From NCBI RefSeq assembly GCF_001468225.1, contig NZ_LNRU01000010.1, forward strand, positions 104,021 through 168,020: a stretch of DNA of 64,000 bases, written 5' to 3'. The notes under the pieces were generated by a model. It was not told where the DNA came from. It worked only from the letters and a program-made list of their open reading frames with translations, and did no database searches. Source of the stretch: Sphingopyxis sp. H053. Its GTDB lineage: Bacteria; Pseudomonadota; Alphaproteobacteria; Sphingomonadales; Sphingomonadaceae. The first letter of the stretch is position 1. Every line of letters starts with the position of its first letter. This document shows, piece by piece, positions 1 through 12,421 of this stretch. The position numbers and the translations under genes are program-made.

Positions 1-3212
<3,212 letters not shown>

Positions 3213-3216
<4 letters not shown>

Positions 3217-4448
3217 GGAATATTCTCCGCAAGGGGAGCCGCATCGAAGCGGCCGGTCAGGCGATCGATCTCCGCGAGCAAATCGCGGTAGCGTGTCATG
3301 GCCTCGGCCCACTGACCCTGGATCTGGATGATGACGTCGGCGGCATCCTGTACGTCGGCGAACAGGAACCCGCCGCGGGCATAGCCTTCGCGCACCTGGC
3401 CGAGCGTCTTCACCGCCTTGGGATAGACGTCGTTCATGATGCCCTCGGCCCGGACGCGTGCGGCGTCGGCATCGGCGCGCAGCGACGCGAGGCGCCGCAG
3501 CCGCTCGAGCCGGCTCGCTTCGGATTGGAACTCGAGCTGCCGCCGTTCGGCCTGCGCCCGGGCGATATTGCCCTGGTTGCGGTCGAACCGTCCGAGCGGG
3601 ATCGAGATGCCGCCAAGAACGGCGACATCATTGGTCTCGCGAAGAAAGCGCGTGCCGCCCGAGACCGTATAGTCTTGGTGCGCACGGCTCTGCTCGACGA
3701 CGACCTGCGCGCGGGCCCGGTCGACGGCGGCGTCGAAGACCGCCGCGTCGGCTTCGGCGAGCGGCGGATCGCGCGGATCGGGTTTCTCGATCCCCTCGGC
3801 GATAACGAGGCTGTCAGGCGTGCCGCCCCAGAAGGAGGTGAGCAATGCGCGTGCGGACTGCCGCTTCGCCTGGGCTTCCTTCAGGGCCAGTTCGGCTTCG
3901 AGAATGCGGGCATCGGCGCGCGTCTCGACGAAGAGCGGATCCTTGTAGCCGCGCACGCGCCTGATCGCTTCGGTCCGCATCTCCTTTTCAAGTTTGACGC
4001 GATCCTCTGCGATCCAGACCATCTGCTCGGCGATCTGGACGTCGATATAGGCGCGCTGCACTTCCTGGGCGATGTCGAGCCGGACGAGCCGCCACTGCGC
4101 CTCGGCGAGAACGACACCGCGCTCGGCAAGCGCCATTCGCGCCTCGCGCTTGCCCCCGCGTTCGAGCGGCTGCGAATAGGTGACGGTGAGTTCCGATTGC
4201 CGGAACAGGCCATAGCCGCCCGTCCCGACGCCATTGTCCATGTCGACCGACACGGTCGGATTGGGACGGACGCGGGCTTGCAGCTGGTCGGCGCGCGCGG
4301 CGTCGACCCCCGCTTCGCCCGCTCTAAGCTCGGGCGATGCAGCGATGGCCCGCTCGACCGCCTGGTCGAGCGTTAGCGGCTGGGCCCAAACGGACCCCGC
4401 CAGCAGCGCAGCCCCGGCCAACAGGGCGGCGCGCATATGGATATGCAT
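3213..4448 (-). CDS. czcC: CzcC-type TolC-family outer-membrane channel
   Basis: A 411-residue outer-membrane efflux protein. A signal peptide (MHIHMRAALLAGAALLAG...VWAQ) precedes LTLDQAVERAIAASPEL, the typical TolC opening, and two alpha-helical repeats rich in Ala, Arg and Glu. The internal segment SIPLGRFDRNQGNIARAQAE is the conserved second-repeat hairpin of CzcC proteins. GGAG lies about 9 nt upstream of the ATG at 4448. It is translationally coupled (ATGA) to the adaptor and preceded by the His-rich gene, giving the order His-rich protein, CzcC, CzcB, CzcA. Confidence 0.93.
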
Positions 4449-4513
4449 GAATGATCACTCCTGAACGATTCGACTGAGCGCAGGCCGAAAAGGGGCCGCG
4501 CGGCAGGCGGCGT

Positions 4514-4852
4514 TCAGGCGAGGGGAGGGTTCAGGGGCGGTGCGAGCGCGCGCGAAGCGAGGCGCGTCGCGGGCAACGCAAAGTGCAGGCCGCCGGAAAA
4601 ACAGGACAGATCGTCATGACCCGAAAGGGCCTGATCGGATGCGACCGGGCAATTATGGTGACTGCCGTGGAGGTCGGCGTCCTGCTGACCTTTTTGCGTG
4701 TCCTTGTCCGACGCATGGCCCGGCTCGACATGGTGCGAAAGATGCGAATCCGTCGCATGGTGCGTCATGCCCGCCATCGCCGGCGCAGCATTGTGGAGCC
4801 CGCTGAGCAGCAGGATGAACACAAGCAACAGGCGAAGGGTAGCGCCGGACAT
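4514..4852 (-). CDS. Small His-rich secreted protein heading the czcCBA genes
   Basis: A 112-residue protein of unknown function. MSGATLRLLLVFILLLSGLH and a cleavage region near AMA form a clear signal peptide. The mature part holds many His residues (THHATDSHLSHH, HGSHHNCP) and two Cys residues, and it ends PPLNPPLA. The position just before czcC matches that of the CzcI/CnrI-type periplasmic proteins of other metal RND operons, so a periplasmic metal-buffering or regulatory role is plausible but inferred. I chose the ATG at 4852 because it starts directly with the signal peptide; an in-frame ATG at 4894 adds 14 polar residues. Confidence 0.7.
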   Translation of the reverse strand: MSGATLRLLLVFILLLSGLHNAAPAMAGMTHHATDSHLSHHVEPGHASDKDTQKGQQDADLHGSHHNCPVASDQALSGHDDLSCFSGGLHFALPATRLASRALAPPLNPPLA

Positions 4853-4901
4853 GGTCGCGCCCCTAACAGCGAATGACCCGTTCCGGAAGTCCAAAACCGG
4901 A

Positions 4902-5306
4902 TCAATCGGTTCGCGCAGCGCGGCTCTCCGTCGACCGGGCCGTTTCGATCAGCGCTTCGAGGGCCTGCGGCATCGGCATCGGCTCGAAGGCGCTCACCCG
5001 CGCGCGACCATTATTCCCTGCGGGGAGGCGGCCGGTCAGCGAACCGAGCGGGACGAGCAGGAACCGCATTGCCTGACCGGTAGCTTCACGGGCATCGCCG
5101 AGCTCGATCGCATAGCGAAACATGTGCCAGTGGGAGGCGAGATGCGCGCCCATATAGGGCTGGCTCAATATATGTTCCCATTCCAGCGCCTGCCACGCAG
5201 CGGCTTCATCTCCGATTCGGCGTGATTCGCAAAACAGGCGATATTGCTCGCGCAGCAGCGGCTCGATGACGGCCATGCTCACGGGATTTACTGTCGGCGG
5301 CACCAT
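4902..5306 (-). CDS. DUF3703 family protein
   Basis: A 134-residue cytoplasmic, helical protein with the core features of DUF3703: EWEHILSQPYMGAHLASHW followed by HMFRYAIELGD. The family usually sits beside MerR regulators and metal RND operons, as here, and its function is unknown. A GTG at 5345 would lie inside the -10 region of the promoter described at 5337-5367 and cannot be the start. The ATG at 5306 has a GGGGG run about 7 nt upstream and is preferred; the ATG at 5276 is the alternative. It is the first gene of the operon leading to czcCBA. Confidence 0.75.
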   Translation of the reverse strand: MVPPTVNPVSMAVIEPLLREQYRLFCESRRIGDEAAAWQALEWEHILSQPYMGAHLASHWHMFRYAIELGDAREATGQAMRFLLVPLGSLTGRLPAGNNGRARVSAFEPMPMPQALEALIETARSTESRAARTD

Positions 5307-5336
5307 CCTCTTTCCCCCTTTTTTGTGCAGGGCAGG

Positions 5337-5367
5337 CTCTTGCACCCTGTAGTAGATACAGGGTCAA
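5337..5367 (-). promoter_or_regulatory. MerR-type promoter/operator for the DUF3703-czcCBA operon
   Basis: On the minus strand TTGACC (5367-5362) is followed by a 19-nt spacer and a weak -10 CAAGAG (5342-5337). The spacer carries the inverted repeat ACCCTGTA-GTAGA-TACAGGGT (5344-5364). The over-long spacer with a dyad is diagnostic of promoters activated by MerR-family metal sensors. No merR gene lies next to it, unlike the other three such promoters in this window. Confidence 0.8.
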
Positions 5368-5722
5368 GCCCTGATGTTCCGGCAGGACGCTGTGCCGCTC
5401 TGCGTCCGATTTACCCCCTCGTCTCACGGGAAGCATATCGCTCGAATGTCGTCCCGAACAAAGGAGGCGGGAGCCAATAGCGAAGCGATAGAAATAAGAG
5501 TGAAAGACAATTGTAGAATTATTGTGCTTAACGCGTGATTGTTCGGCCGATATCCTGTTTCTTGAGGCGCATCTGCAACTATAGAGGGGCAAGGTGCACT
5601 GCTCTCTTACCTCCATGAGATAAAATTACGGAGCCGGTTCGGGGGTTCGAAGAGTGCCGCCGAAGTTGATTGAAAATCTTCTACTTTTCACCGCGCCGTT
5701 TCGATGCTAGGGGCCGGTTTCA
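5368..5722. other. Divergent intergenic region without a recognised gene
   Basis: About 355 nt separate the two divergent metal-export operons. No open frame here resembles a protein. The stretch around 5,490-5,560 is more AT-rich than the surroundings, and 5,665-5,700 is also AT-rich just before the plus-strand operon, so a promoter for that operon is expected there. I cannot assign convincing -35/-10 boxes and see no MerR dyad for the plus strand. Confidence 0.4.
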
Positions 5723-6085
5723 ATGCGACGGGTGATCCTCTTCCTCCTGACCCTTCTCCTTGCATCCGGAACGGTTGCGGGGTCGCTCGCACATGCGACC
5801 GAGGATCGGGCCGAGGCGAGCCTTTTCGTTGCTGTGATCGAAGCCGGCTGCGTTCCCGCACCGGCGATCGAAGGCGCCGAAGTCGACAAGAAAAAATCCT
5901 CTCCCGGCGAAAAGCAGCAGGTGCCTGCCGCCGCTCATGGCTGCCACGGTCACCATTCGGGCGTCCCGGCGGAATCGCTGTCGGCAGCGACCGAAACGCC
6001 TGCCCCTGAAGCGCATACGCGCATCCTGACGGCCGCCTTGCCGCCCGTCGCCTATATCGGGACGTTCCGCCCTCCAATCGCCTGA
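5723..6085 (+). CDS. Small secreted protein heading the second czcCBA operon
   Basis: A 120-residue protein of unknown function. MRRVILFLLTLLLASGTVAG and a cleavage region near LAHA form a signal peptide. The mature protein contains isolated Cys residues (EAGCVPAP) and a short metal-ligand cluster AAHGCHGHHSG, and it ends IGTFRPPIA. It lies 65 nt before the outer-membrane channel gene. Layout and C-terminus resemble the small proteins at 4514-4852 and 33060-33422, so it may be a CzcI-like periplasmic accessory protein; this is inferred from position and composition. AGGGG lies upstream of the ATG. Confidence 0.7.
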   Translation: MRRVILFLLTLLLASGTVAGSLAHATEDRAEASLFVAVIEAGCVPAPAIEGAEVDKKKSSPGEKQQVPAAAHGCHGHHSGVPAESLSAATETPAPEAHTRILTAALPPVAYIGTFRPPIA

Positions 6086-6150
6086 CGCTCTAGGTCTGCG
6101 CGTGCCCTTCGCGTGCGCTTCTCCCTGGAAACGTCAGGAGTCTCCTTTTC

Positions 6151-7458
6151 ATGAAATCCATAGTTGTCGCCGCGAGTCTCGTGGCGCTCGTTGCAGGCTC
6201 AAATTCCGCGCCCGCCGCTGCCCAGTCGGCAGCGACGGAGCTGGTGGGACCGCCTTCTTCCGCAGGCGAGGCCGTGCGTACCGGCCCGCTTCCCGCTCGA
6301 TTGTCCCTCGCGCAGGCGATGGAGGAAGCCGACGCGCGCTCGCCGCGCGTGGTTGCCGCCGAAGCCGAAGTGGAGGCCGCTCGCGGTCGCCAGCGTCAGG
6401 CGGGCTATCGCTACAATCCGACGCTCAATGTCGATGTCGAGAATTTCGCAGGCACCGGCCCCTACTCGGGCCTGAACGGTCTCGAAACGACCGTGTCGGT
6501 CAATCAGCGTCTCGATATCGGGGGCCGGCGCCGGTCGCGCATGACGCTCGCCGACGCCGAGTTTCTGGCCGCGAAGTACAAGTTGGAGATTGCACGCGCA
6601 GATCTTGCGCTCGATGTCCGCAACCAGTTCGCGACCGCTCTCGCGGCCCGCGATAGCCTCGCGCTCGCACGCGAAAATGAAGCGCGTGCCCGCGAACTCG
6701 TCCGCGTGGCACAGGCCATGGTCGATACCGGCAACGAGCCGCCGCTCCGTGCGTTCCGCGCCAATGCGGCTCTCGTTCAGGCCACCGCCGAGCTACGCAC
6801 GGCCGAGGCCGAAGAAAGGACCGCCCGGCGTTCGCTCGCGGCGCTCCTTGGAAGCTCGGTCCCGCCTGCCGAGTTGATGGAAGGCGATATGTGGGTGGCA
6901 CCGGAGACGGTGGACTCGCTCGCGACGCTCGACGTTCGCTTGGCAGAAACCGAGAAGCTGATTGCTGAAGCGCGGCTCCAGGGGCAGCGCGCCGATGGCC
7001 GGCTCGATCCGTCGGTCGGCTTCGGGGTGCGTCAGCTTCGCGACACCGGCGATCGCGCATTGATCGCCAATGTTTCCGTGCCGCTCCCCGTCTTCGACCG
7101 CAACCGCGGCAACATCTCGGCAGCCAAATCCGATGTCGCCGCCGCCATTGCGCGGCGCGAGAATGCAGTGGTCAATGCTCAGGCGGAGATCGCCAATGCG
7201 CAGGCCGAACTCGAAGCCGCAGAGGCCCGCCTCGCGGCGCTTGAGGGTAGCGGCATCGAGCAGGCGCGCGAAGGTGTCCGGCTCGCCGAACTCAGCTACC
7301 GCGCCGGCAAGTCCTCGCTCGTCGAATATATCGACGCGCAGCAGGCCTATGCGGCAACGCAGGCCGAACTGATCGCGGCGCGCCAGGCCCGGGCCGAAGC
7401 CCGCGCCATCCTATCGCGCCAGGCAGCCGCCGACGGCGATGCGGATCATCAGCCATGA
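6151..7458 (+). CDS. czcC: CzcC-type TolC-family outer-membrane channel
   Basis: A 435-residue outer-membrane efflux protein. A signal peptide ending near PAAAQS is followed by LSLAQAMEEADARSPRVVAA, the first TolC repeat. NVSVPLPVFDRNRGNISAAK marks the second repeat, and the C-terminal part includes LSYRAGKSSLVEYIDAQQAY, a hallmark of the family. AGGAG lies upstream of the ATG. It is the channel of the divalent-metal exporter with the adaptor at 7568 and the pump at 8741, and is a paralogue of the genes at 3213-4448 and 31436-32662. Confidence 0.94.
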   Translation: MKSIVVAASLVALVAGSNSAPAAAQSAATELVGPPSSAGEAVRTGPLPARLSLAQAMEEADARSPRVVAAEAEVEAARGRQRQAGYRYNPTLNVDVENFAGTGPYSGLNGLETTVSVNQRLDIGGRRRSRMTLADAEFLAAKYKLEIARADLALDVRNQFATALAARDSLALARENEARARELVRVAQAMVDTGNEPPLRAFRANAALVQATAELRTAEAEERTARRSLAALLGSSVPPAELMEGDMWVAPETVDSLATLDVRLAETEKLIAEARLQGQRADGRLDPSVGFGVRQLRDTGDRALIANVSVPLPVFDRNRGNISAAKSDVAAAIARRENAVVNAQAEIANAQAELEAAEARLAALEGSGIEQAREGVRLAELSYRAGKSSLVEYIDAQQAYAATQAELIAARQARAEARAILSRQAAADGDADHQP

Positions 7459-7567
7459 GCGCGCCGAGCCTTCCAGTGGACGGAGGCGCCTTCGCCATCG
7501 TCCTTCCAAGTCAACAGGGGTGCGCCGCCGGTCGGCGCGCGAACCGCATCAACAGCGGAGATAGAAT

Positions 7568-8737
7568 ATGATCACCAAGGACAAGCGTCTCCTCGGCACT
7601 GTCGCGGGCGCCATGATACTCGCTGCCGTCACGGGCTTCGGCGTTGCACGCTGCACCGCCGACCCGGCCGCCGCGCCGGCTGCCGAAGGCGAAAAGGAAG
7701 CGGCGAGCGAAGCCCTTCCGAGCAGCCTCGCCATCACGCCCGAAGCGATCAAGGCCGCCGAGATCGGCGTCGAGACGATCGGCGCCGGCGGACTCGGTTC
7801 GGAAATCATCTCGCAAGCGACCGTTACCGCCGCGCCGAGCGGCGAGGCGATCGTCACCGCCCGCGCGGGCGGCGCGGTCACCCGTCTCTTCAAGCGGCTC
7901 GGCGATCCGGTCAGCGCCGGTGAGACGATCGCGATCGTGCAAAGCCGCGACGCCGCCCAGATTGCGGCCGAACGGATTGCCGCCGATGCGCGCTCGACGC
8001 TCGCGCAGAAAAATCTCCACCGCGAGAAGACCCTGTTCGACCAGAAGGTGTCGGCGCGCGTCGACTATGAGCAGGCGCAAGCCGAAGCCGCGGCCGCCGC
8101 GGCCGAAGCGCAGCGCGCGCGTGCCGCAGCGAGCGCCGCGCAGGTCACGCGCGATGGCAGCAGCGTCATCGTGGCAAGCCCGATCTCGGGACGGATCACG
8201 GCCGAGAACGCCAGCCTTGGCGCCTTCGTTCAGCCCGAAACCGAATTGTTCCGCGTTGCCGATCCCAGCAAGGTGCAGATCGAGGCCGCCGTCGGTCCGG
8301 CCGATGCCCAGCGGCTCTCGCCCGGAGACCGTGCGATCATCGAACTTCCCGACGGACGGACGATCGATGCCCGCGTGCGCGCCGTCACGCCCGGCCTGTC
8401 GGGCGACACGCGCTCGGCAACCGCCGTGCTCGACGTACCCGGGGCGCTCCAGCCGGGCTTGGCGGTCCGGGTGCGGCTGCTTCCGAGCCGCGGCGCCGAA
8501 ACCGGTGGGCCGGCCCGTATCGTGATCGCGGACGAAGCCCTCCAGACGCTCGAAGGCCGCGACGTGGTGTTCGTCCGCACGAAGGACGGCTTCCGCGCGC
8601 AGCAGGTGACCGTCGGCCAGCGCAGCGCGGGCCGTGTCGAAATCCTCGCCGGGCTGAAGCCGGGCCAGATCGTCGCGACCAAGAACGCATTCCTGCTCAA
8701 GGCCGAACTCGGCAAGGGCGCGGGCGAGGAGGAATAA
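7568..8737 (+). CDS. czcB: CzcB-type periplasmic adaptor
   Basis: A 389-residue membrane fusion protein. An N-terminal membrane anchor (about residues 8-28, with Cys near the end of the hydrophobic stretch) precedes a short Ala/Glu linker. ITPEAIKAAEIGVETI, the lipoyl half GGAVTRLFKRLGDPV, an Ala-rich coiled coil and ASPISGRITAENASLGAFV follow. The tail is GEEE. The 110 nt before it show no gene. It ends 3 nt before the GTG of the pump gene and carries that gene's ribosome-binding site (GGAGG) in its last codons, so the two are coupled. Confidence 0.93.
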   Translation: MITKDKRLLGTVAGAMILAAVTGFGVARCTADPAAAPAAEGEKEAASEALPSSLAITPEAIKAAEIGVETIGAGGLGSEIISQATVTAAPSGEAIVTARAGGAVTRLFKRLGDPVSAGETIAIVQSRDAAQIAAERIAADARSTLAQKNLHREKTLFDQKVSARVDYEQAQAEAAAAAAEAQRARAAASAAQVTRDGSSVIVASPISGRITAENASLGAFVQPETELFRVADPSKVQIEAAVGPADAQRLSPGDRAIIELPDGRTIDARVRAVTPGLSGDTRSATAVLDVPGALQPGLAVRVRLLPSRGAETGGPARIVIADEALQTLEGRDVVFVRTKDGFRAQQVTVGQRSAGRVEILAGLKPGQIVATKNAFLLKAELGKGAGEEE

Positions 8738-8740
8738 ACC

Positions 8741-11700
8741 GTGATCGCGAAACTGATGGCGCTATCCGTCCGCGCGCGCTGGGCGGTACTCTTTCTCTTC
8801 CTCGTGATCGCGGGACTCGGCGTATGGCAGCTCACCAAGCTGCCGATCGACGCGGTTCCCGACATCACCAACAAGCAGGTGCAAATCAACACGATCGATC
8901 CGCGTCTCTCGCCGGTCGAAATCGAGAAGCTCGTAACCTATCCGATCGAAATCTCGCTCGCCGGCATTCCGGGGCTCGAGACGACACGCTCGATCTCGCG
9001 CAACGGCTTCAGCCAGGTGACGGCAATCTTCACCGATGAAACCGACCTCTATTTCGCGCGCCAGCAGGTGGGCGAACGGCTTCTCCAGGCGGGCGAGAAT
9101 CTTCCCGACGGGGCCCAGCCGCAGATCGGTCCCGTCACGACGGGTCTCGGCGAGGTCGTCATGTACACCGTCGGCTACAAAAATCCCGACGGGAAGGGCG
9201 CCAAGAAGGTCGCGGGCCAACCAGGTTGGCAACCCGACGGCAGCTATCTGACCCCCGAGGGCGATATCCTCACCGACGAGATCGCCAAATCGGGCTATCT
9301 TCGCACGGTCCAGGACTGGATCGTCAGCCCGCAATTGAAGTCGGTCGGCGGCGTCGCCGGCGTCGACTCGATCGGCGGCTATGCCAAGACCTTCGTGGTC
9401 GAACCCGATCCGACCCGCCTCACCAGCTACGGCATTTCCTATAGCGAACTGGGCGAAGCCCTTGAACGCGCCAACCTCGCGGTCGGTGCCAACTACTATA
9501 ACCGGGCAGGCGAGGCCTATCTCGTGCGCGTCGATGCACGCGTCCGCTCGGTCGACGAAATCCGCAACGCCGTCGTCGCGACGCGCGGCGGCGTGCCCGT
9601 GACGGTTGGACAGCTCGCCAATGTGAAGATCGGCGGCGACCTCAGAACCGGTGCGGGCAGCATGAACGGCAAGGAGGCGGTCATCGGGACCGTGCTCATG
9701 CTGATCGGGCAGAATAGCCGCACTGTTGCGGAGGATGTTTCGGCGAAGATCGCGCAGGTGTCGAAGACCCTGCCGCCCGGCGTCGAAGTGAAGGTGGTAC
9801 TCGACCGCGCCAAGCTCGTGAACGCAACCGTCGGCACGGTTGAAAAGAACCTCACCGAAGGCGCGCTGCTCGTAGCGGCCGCGCTCTTCTTCCTGCTCGG
9901 CAACTGGCGCGCCGCGATCATCGCGGTGCTCGTCATTCCCTTCTCCTTCCTGATGATGGCGATGGGCATGAACGCCTTCCGGGTCCCCGGTAACCTGATG
10001 AGCCTCGGCGCGCTCGACTTCGGTCTGATCGTCGACGGGGCGGTGATCATCATCGAAAACTGCCTCGCCAGACTGGCGCACCGGCAGGAGCATGAAGGGA
10101 GATTGCTCAACCTTCGCGAACGTCTCGAGGAGACGATGCGCGCGAGCCAGGAGATGATCAAACCGACCGTCTTCGGCCAGGCGATCATCCTACTGGCCTT
10201 CGCGCCGTTGCTGATGTTTACGGGCGTCGAGGGGAAGACCTTCTCGCCGATGGCCATCACCATCATGCTCGCGCTCGTTGCGGCCTTCATTCTCGCGATC
10301 ACCCTGGTTCCGGCGCTTGTCGCGCTGATGATTCGCGGCAAGGTTGCCGAGAAGGAAGTCTGGGCGATCCGCAAGTCGAAGGAGCGCTACCTGCCCTTGC
10401 TCGACAAGGCGCTCGCCAAGCCGTGGGCTTTCATCGCCGGCGGCTTTGCCTTCTTCGTCCTTGCGATCCCGGCGTTCGGACTGCTCGGCTCGGAATTCAT
10501 TCCGCAGCTCGACGAGAAGAATATGGCGCTTGCCTCGACGCGCGTGCCTTCGGTGAGCCTCGAACAGTCTCTGGTCATGCAGCGCAACGTCGAGACGGCG
10601 ATCTCGAGCCTGCCCGAAGTCGAGCTGATGTTTTCGAAGACGGGTACGGCCGAGGTGGCGACCGACCCGATGCCGCCGAACATCTCCGACGGTTTCGTGA
10701 TCCTGAAACCCCAGGATCAGTGGCCGGCAGGTGTCGATTCGAAGGCCGATGTCGTCGAGCGTATCGAGAAAGCCGCTGGCGGCCAGCTCGGCCAGCTTTA
10801 TGAAGTCAGCCAGCCGATCCAGCTTCGTTTCAACGAACTGATCGCGGGCGTTCGCGGCGACGTGGCCATCAAGCTCTACGGGGACGACCTCGACAAGATG
10901 TCGCTCGCGGCGAACGAGATGGTGCGCGTGCTCCAGGGCATACCGGGTGCGGGCAGCGTCAAGGCCGACCAAGTGGGCGGCGCTCCGACGCTCGACGTGA
11001 AGCTCGATCGCAATGCGATCGCGCGCTACGGTCTCTCGGTACAGGAGGTTGCCGATACGGTGTCGGCGGCGCTCGGCGGGCGGGAATCCGGCCTGCTCTA
11101 TGAGGGCGACAGGCGCTTCGACATCACGGTTCGCGTCCCCGACGCGACCCGGGTCAATCTCGACGACATCCGCGCGCTGCCCGTGTTGCTGCCCTCCGAG
11201 GGCGGCAATCGCGGACAGATACCGCTCGCCCAGGTGGCGCAGATCCGGCTGACCGAAGGGCTCAACCAGATCAGCCGCGAAAATGGCAAGCGGCGCGTCG
11301 TCGTGCAGGTGAACCTCGAAGGCCGCGATGCGGGATCCTTCGTGGCCGAAGCGCAGGCGAAGATCGCCAATGTGAAGCTTCCGGCGGGCTATTACCTCGA
11401 ATGGGGCGGGCAGTTCGAAAGTCTGCAGGCCGCATCGCAGCGGCTCTCGATCGTGGTGCCGCTCTGCTTCGCGGGCATCTTCATCCTGCTTTACATGGCG
11501 CTCGGCACGTTCGGGCGCGCGACCGCCGTGTTCCTCGCCGTGCCGCTTGGGCTCGCGGGCGGGGTGTTCACTCTCGCGCTTACGGGCATCAACTTCTCGG
11601 TGTCGGCGGCGGTGGGCTTCATCTGCCTTGCCGGCGTCGCGGTGCTCAACGGTCTCGTCGTCATGACGGCGATCCGCGAACGGCTCGAGAATGATGTCCC

Positions 11701-11983
11701 GCTCACGGAGGCAATCCGCGAGGGCATGACCGAGAAGATGCGTGCGGTGATCATGACCGGCTTCGTGCCCGCGATCGGCTTCGTGCCGATGGCGATCGCG
11801 ACCGGCACGGGTGCCGAGGTGCAGAAGCCTCTCGCGACGACCGTCATCGGCGGTCTCATCGCGGCGACCATCCTGACGCTGCTCGTTCTCCCCGCGATCG
11901 CAAAAGTCGTCCTCGGGGCGAACTGGCAGCCGAAGTTCCTCAAGCGAAAAGCGGAGTCGGCGGTCCAGCCGGTCACGGAATAG
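8741..11983 (+). CDS. czcA: CzcA-type heavy-metal RND permease
   Basis: A complete 1080-residue inner-membrane proton/metal antiporter. The N-terminus MIAKLMALSVRARW leads to [19 protein letters not shown]. The fourth-helix proton-relay motif [15 protein letters not shown] is present, and the second half begins around GSEFIPQLDEKNMAL. It starts at GTG 8741, with GGAGG 10-15 nt upstream inside the adaptor gene. The motif set matches the Zn/Co/Cd branch. A DUF190 gene follows 12 nt later. It is closely related to the partial gene at 1-1936. Confidence 0.96.
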   Translation: MIAKLMALSVRARWAVLFLFLVIAGLGVWQLTKLPIDAVPDITNKQVQINTIDPRLSPVEIEKLVTYPIEISLAGIPGLETTRSISRNGFSQVTAIFTDETDLYFARQQVGERLLQAGENLPDGAQPQIGPVTTGLGEVVMYTVGYKNPDGKGAKKVAGQPGWQPDGSYLTPEGDILTDEIAKSGYLRTVQDWIVSPQLKSVGGVAGVDSIGGYAKTFVVEPDPTRLTSYGISYSELGEALERANLAVGANYYNRAGEAYLVRVDARVRSVDEIRNAVVATRGGVPVTVGQLANVKIGGDLRTGAGSMNGKEAVIGTVLMLIGQNSRTVAEDVSAKIAQVSKTLPPGVEVKVVLDRAKLVNATVGTVEKNLTEGALLVAAALFFLLGNWRAAIIAVLVIPFSFLMMAMGMNAFRVPGNLMSLGALDFGLIVDGAVIIIENCLARLAHRQEHEGRLLNLRERLEETMRASQEMIKPTVFGQAIILLAFAPLLMFTGVEGKTFSPMAITIMLALVAAFILAITLVPALVALMIRGKVAEKEVWAIRKSKERYLPLLDKALAKPWAFIAGGFAFFVLAIPAFGLLGSEFIPQLDEKNMALASTRVPSVSLEQSLVMQRNVETAISSLPEVELMFSKTGTAEVATDPMPPNISDGFVILKPQDQWPAGVDSKADVVERIEKAAGGQLGQLYEVSQPIQLRFNELIAGVRGDVAIKLYGDDLDKMSLAANEMVRVLQGIPGAGSVKADQVGGAPTLDVKLDRNAIARYGLSVQEVADTVSAALGGRESGLLYEGDRRFDITVRVPDATRVNLDDIRALPVLLPSEGGNRGQIPLAQVAQIRLTEGLNQISRENGKRRVVVQVNLEGRDAGSFVAEAQAKIANVKLPAGYYLEWGGQFESLQAASQRLSIVVPLCFAGIFILLYMALGTFGRATAVFLAVPLGLAGGVFTLALTGINFSVSAAVGFICLAGVAVLNGLVVMTAIRERLENDVPLTEAIREGMTEKMRAVIMTGFVPAIGFVPMAIATGTGAEVQKPLATTVIGGLIAATILTLLVLPAIAKVVLGANWQPKFLKRKAESAVQPVTE

Positions 11984-11995
11984 GGAGAGACTGTC

Positions 11996-12340
11996 ATGAC
12001 AAAAGCATCCAAGCTCTTGCGCATCTACACCGATGAATCCGCCTTCTTCGGTGATCAGCGGGTCTTCGAGTTCATTTCCGAACTCGCTCGCCAGCAAAAG
12101 CTGGCAGGCGTTACGGTGCTCGAAGCGGTTCTCGGTTTCGGTCGCTCGGCGCATCTCCACCGCAAGCATGCGCTGGAGAATGACCGGGCGGTCGTGATCG
12201 AGATCATCGACGAGGAGCAGCGGCTCCGCGACTTTGCGGCGCAGCTGACCGAAATACCGGACATCGGGCTCATCACGCTCGAAGCGGTCGAAATCCTCGG
12301 CGGGAAATCCGCCGCGGAGCCCCCCGATGTTCAGAGCTGA
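11996..12340 (+). CDS. DUF190 family protein
   Basis: A 114-residue soluble protein with the DUF190 core: LLRIYTDESAFFGDQRVFEF, then GVTVLEAVLGFGRSAHLH and PVVIEIIDEEQ-like residues (here AVVIEIIDEEQRL). The fold is related to PII signalling proteins. DUF190 proteins often accompany fluoride (CrcB) or metal RND exporters, and their function is not established. It lies 12 nt after czcA, with GGGAGAGA upstream of the ATG, so it belongs to the czc operon. Confidence 0.88.
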   Translation: MTKASKLLRIYTDESAFFGDQRVFEFISELARQQKLAGVTVLEAVLGFGRSAHLHRKHALENDRAVVIEIIDEEQRLRDFAAQLTEIPDIGLITLEAVEILGGKSAAEPPDVQS

Positions 12341-12421
12341 CCGGCATCTTGCCGGTCTACACCGCGGCGCAGGTCCCCGGCCTGCGTCGCGGACCAGCTC
12401 GTGCGAGCGAGGAGGTCTCCG

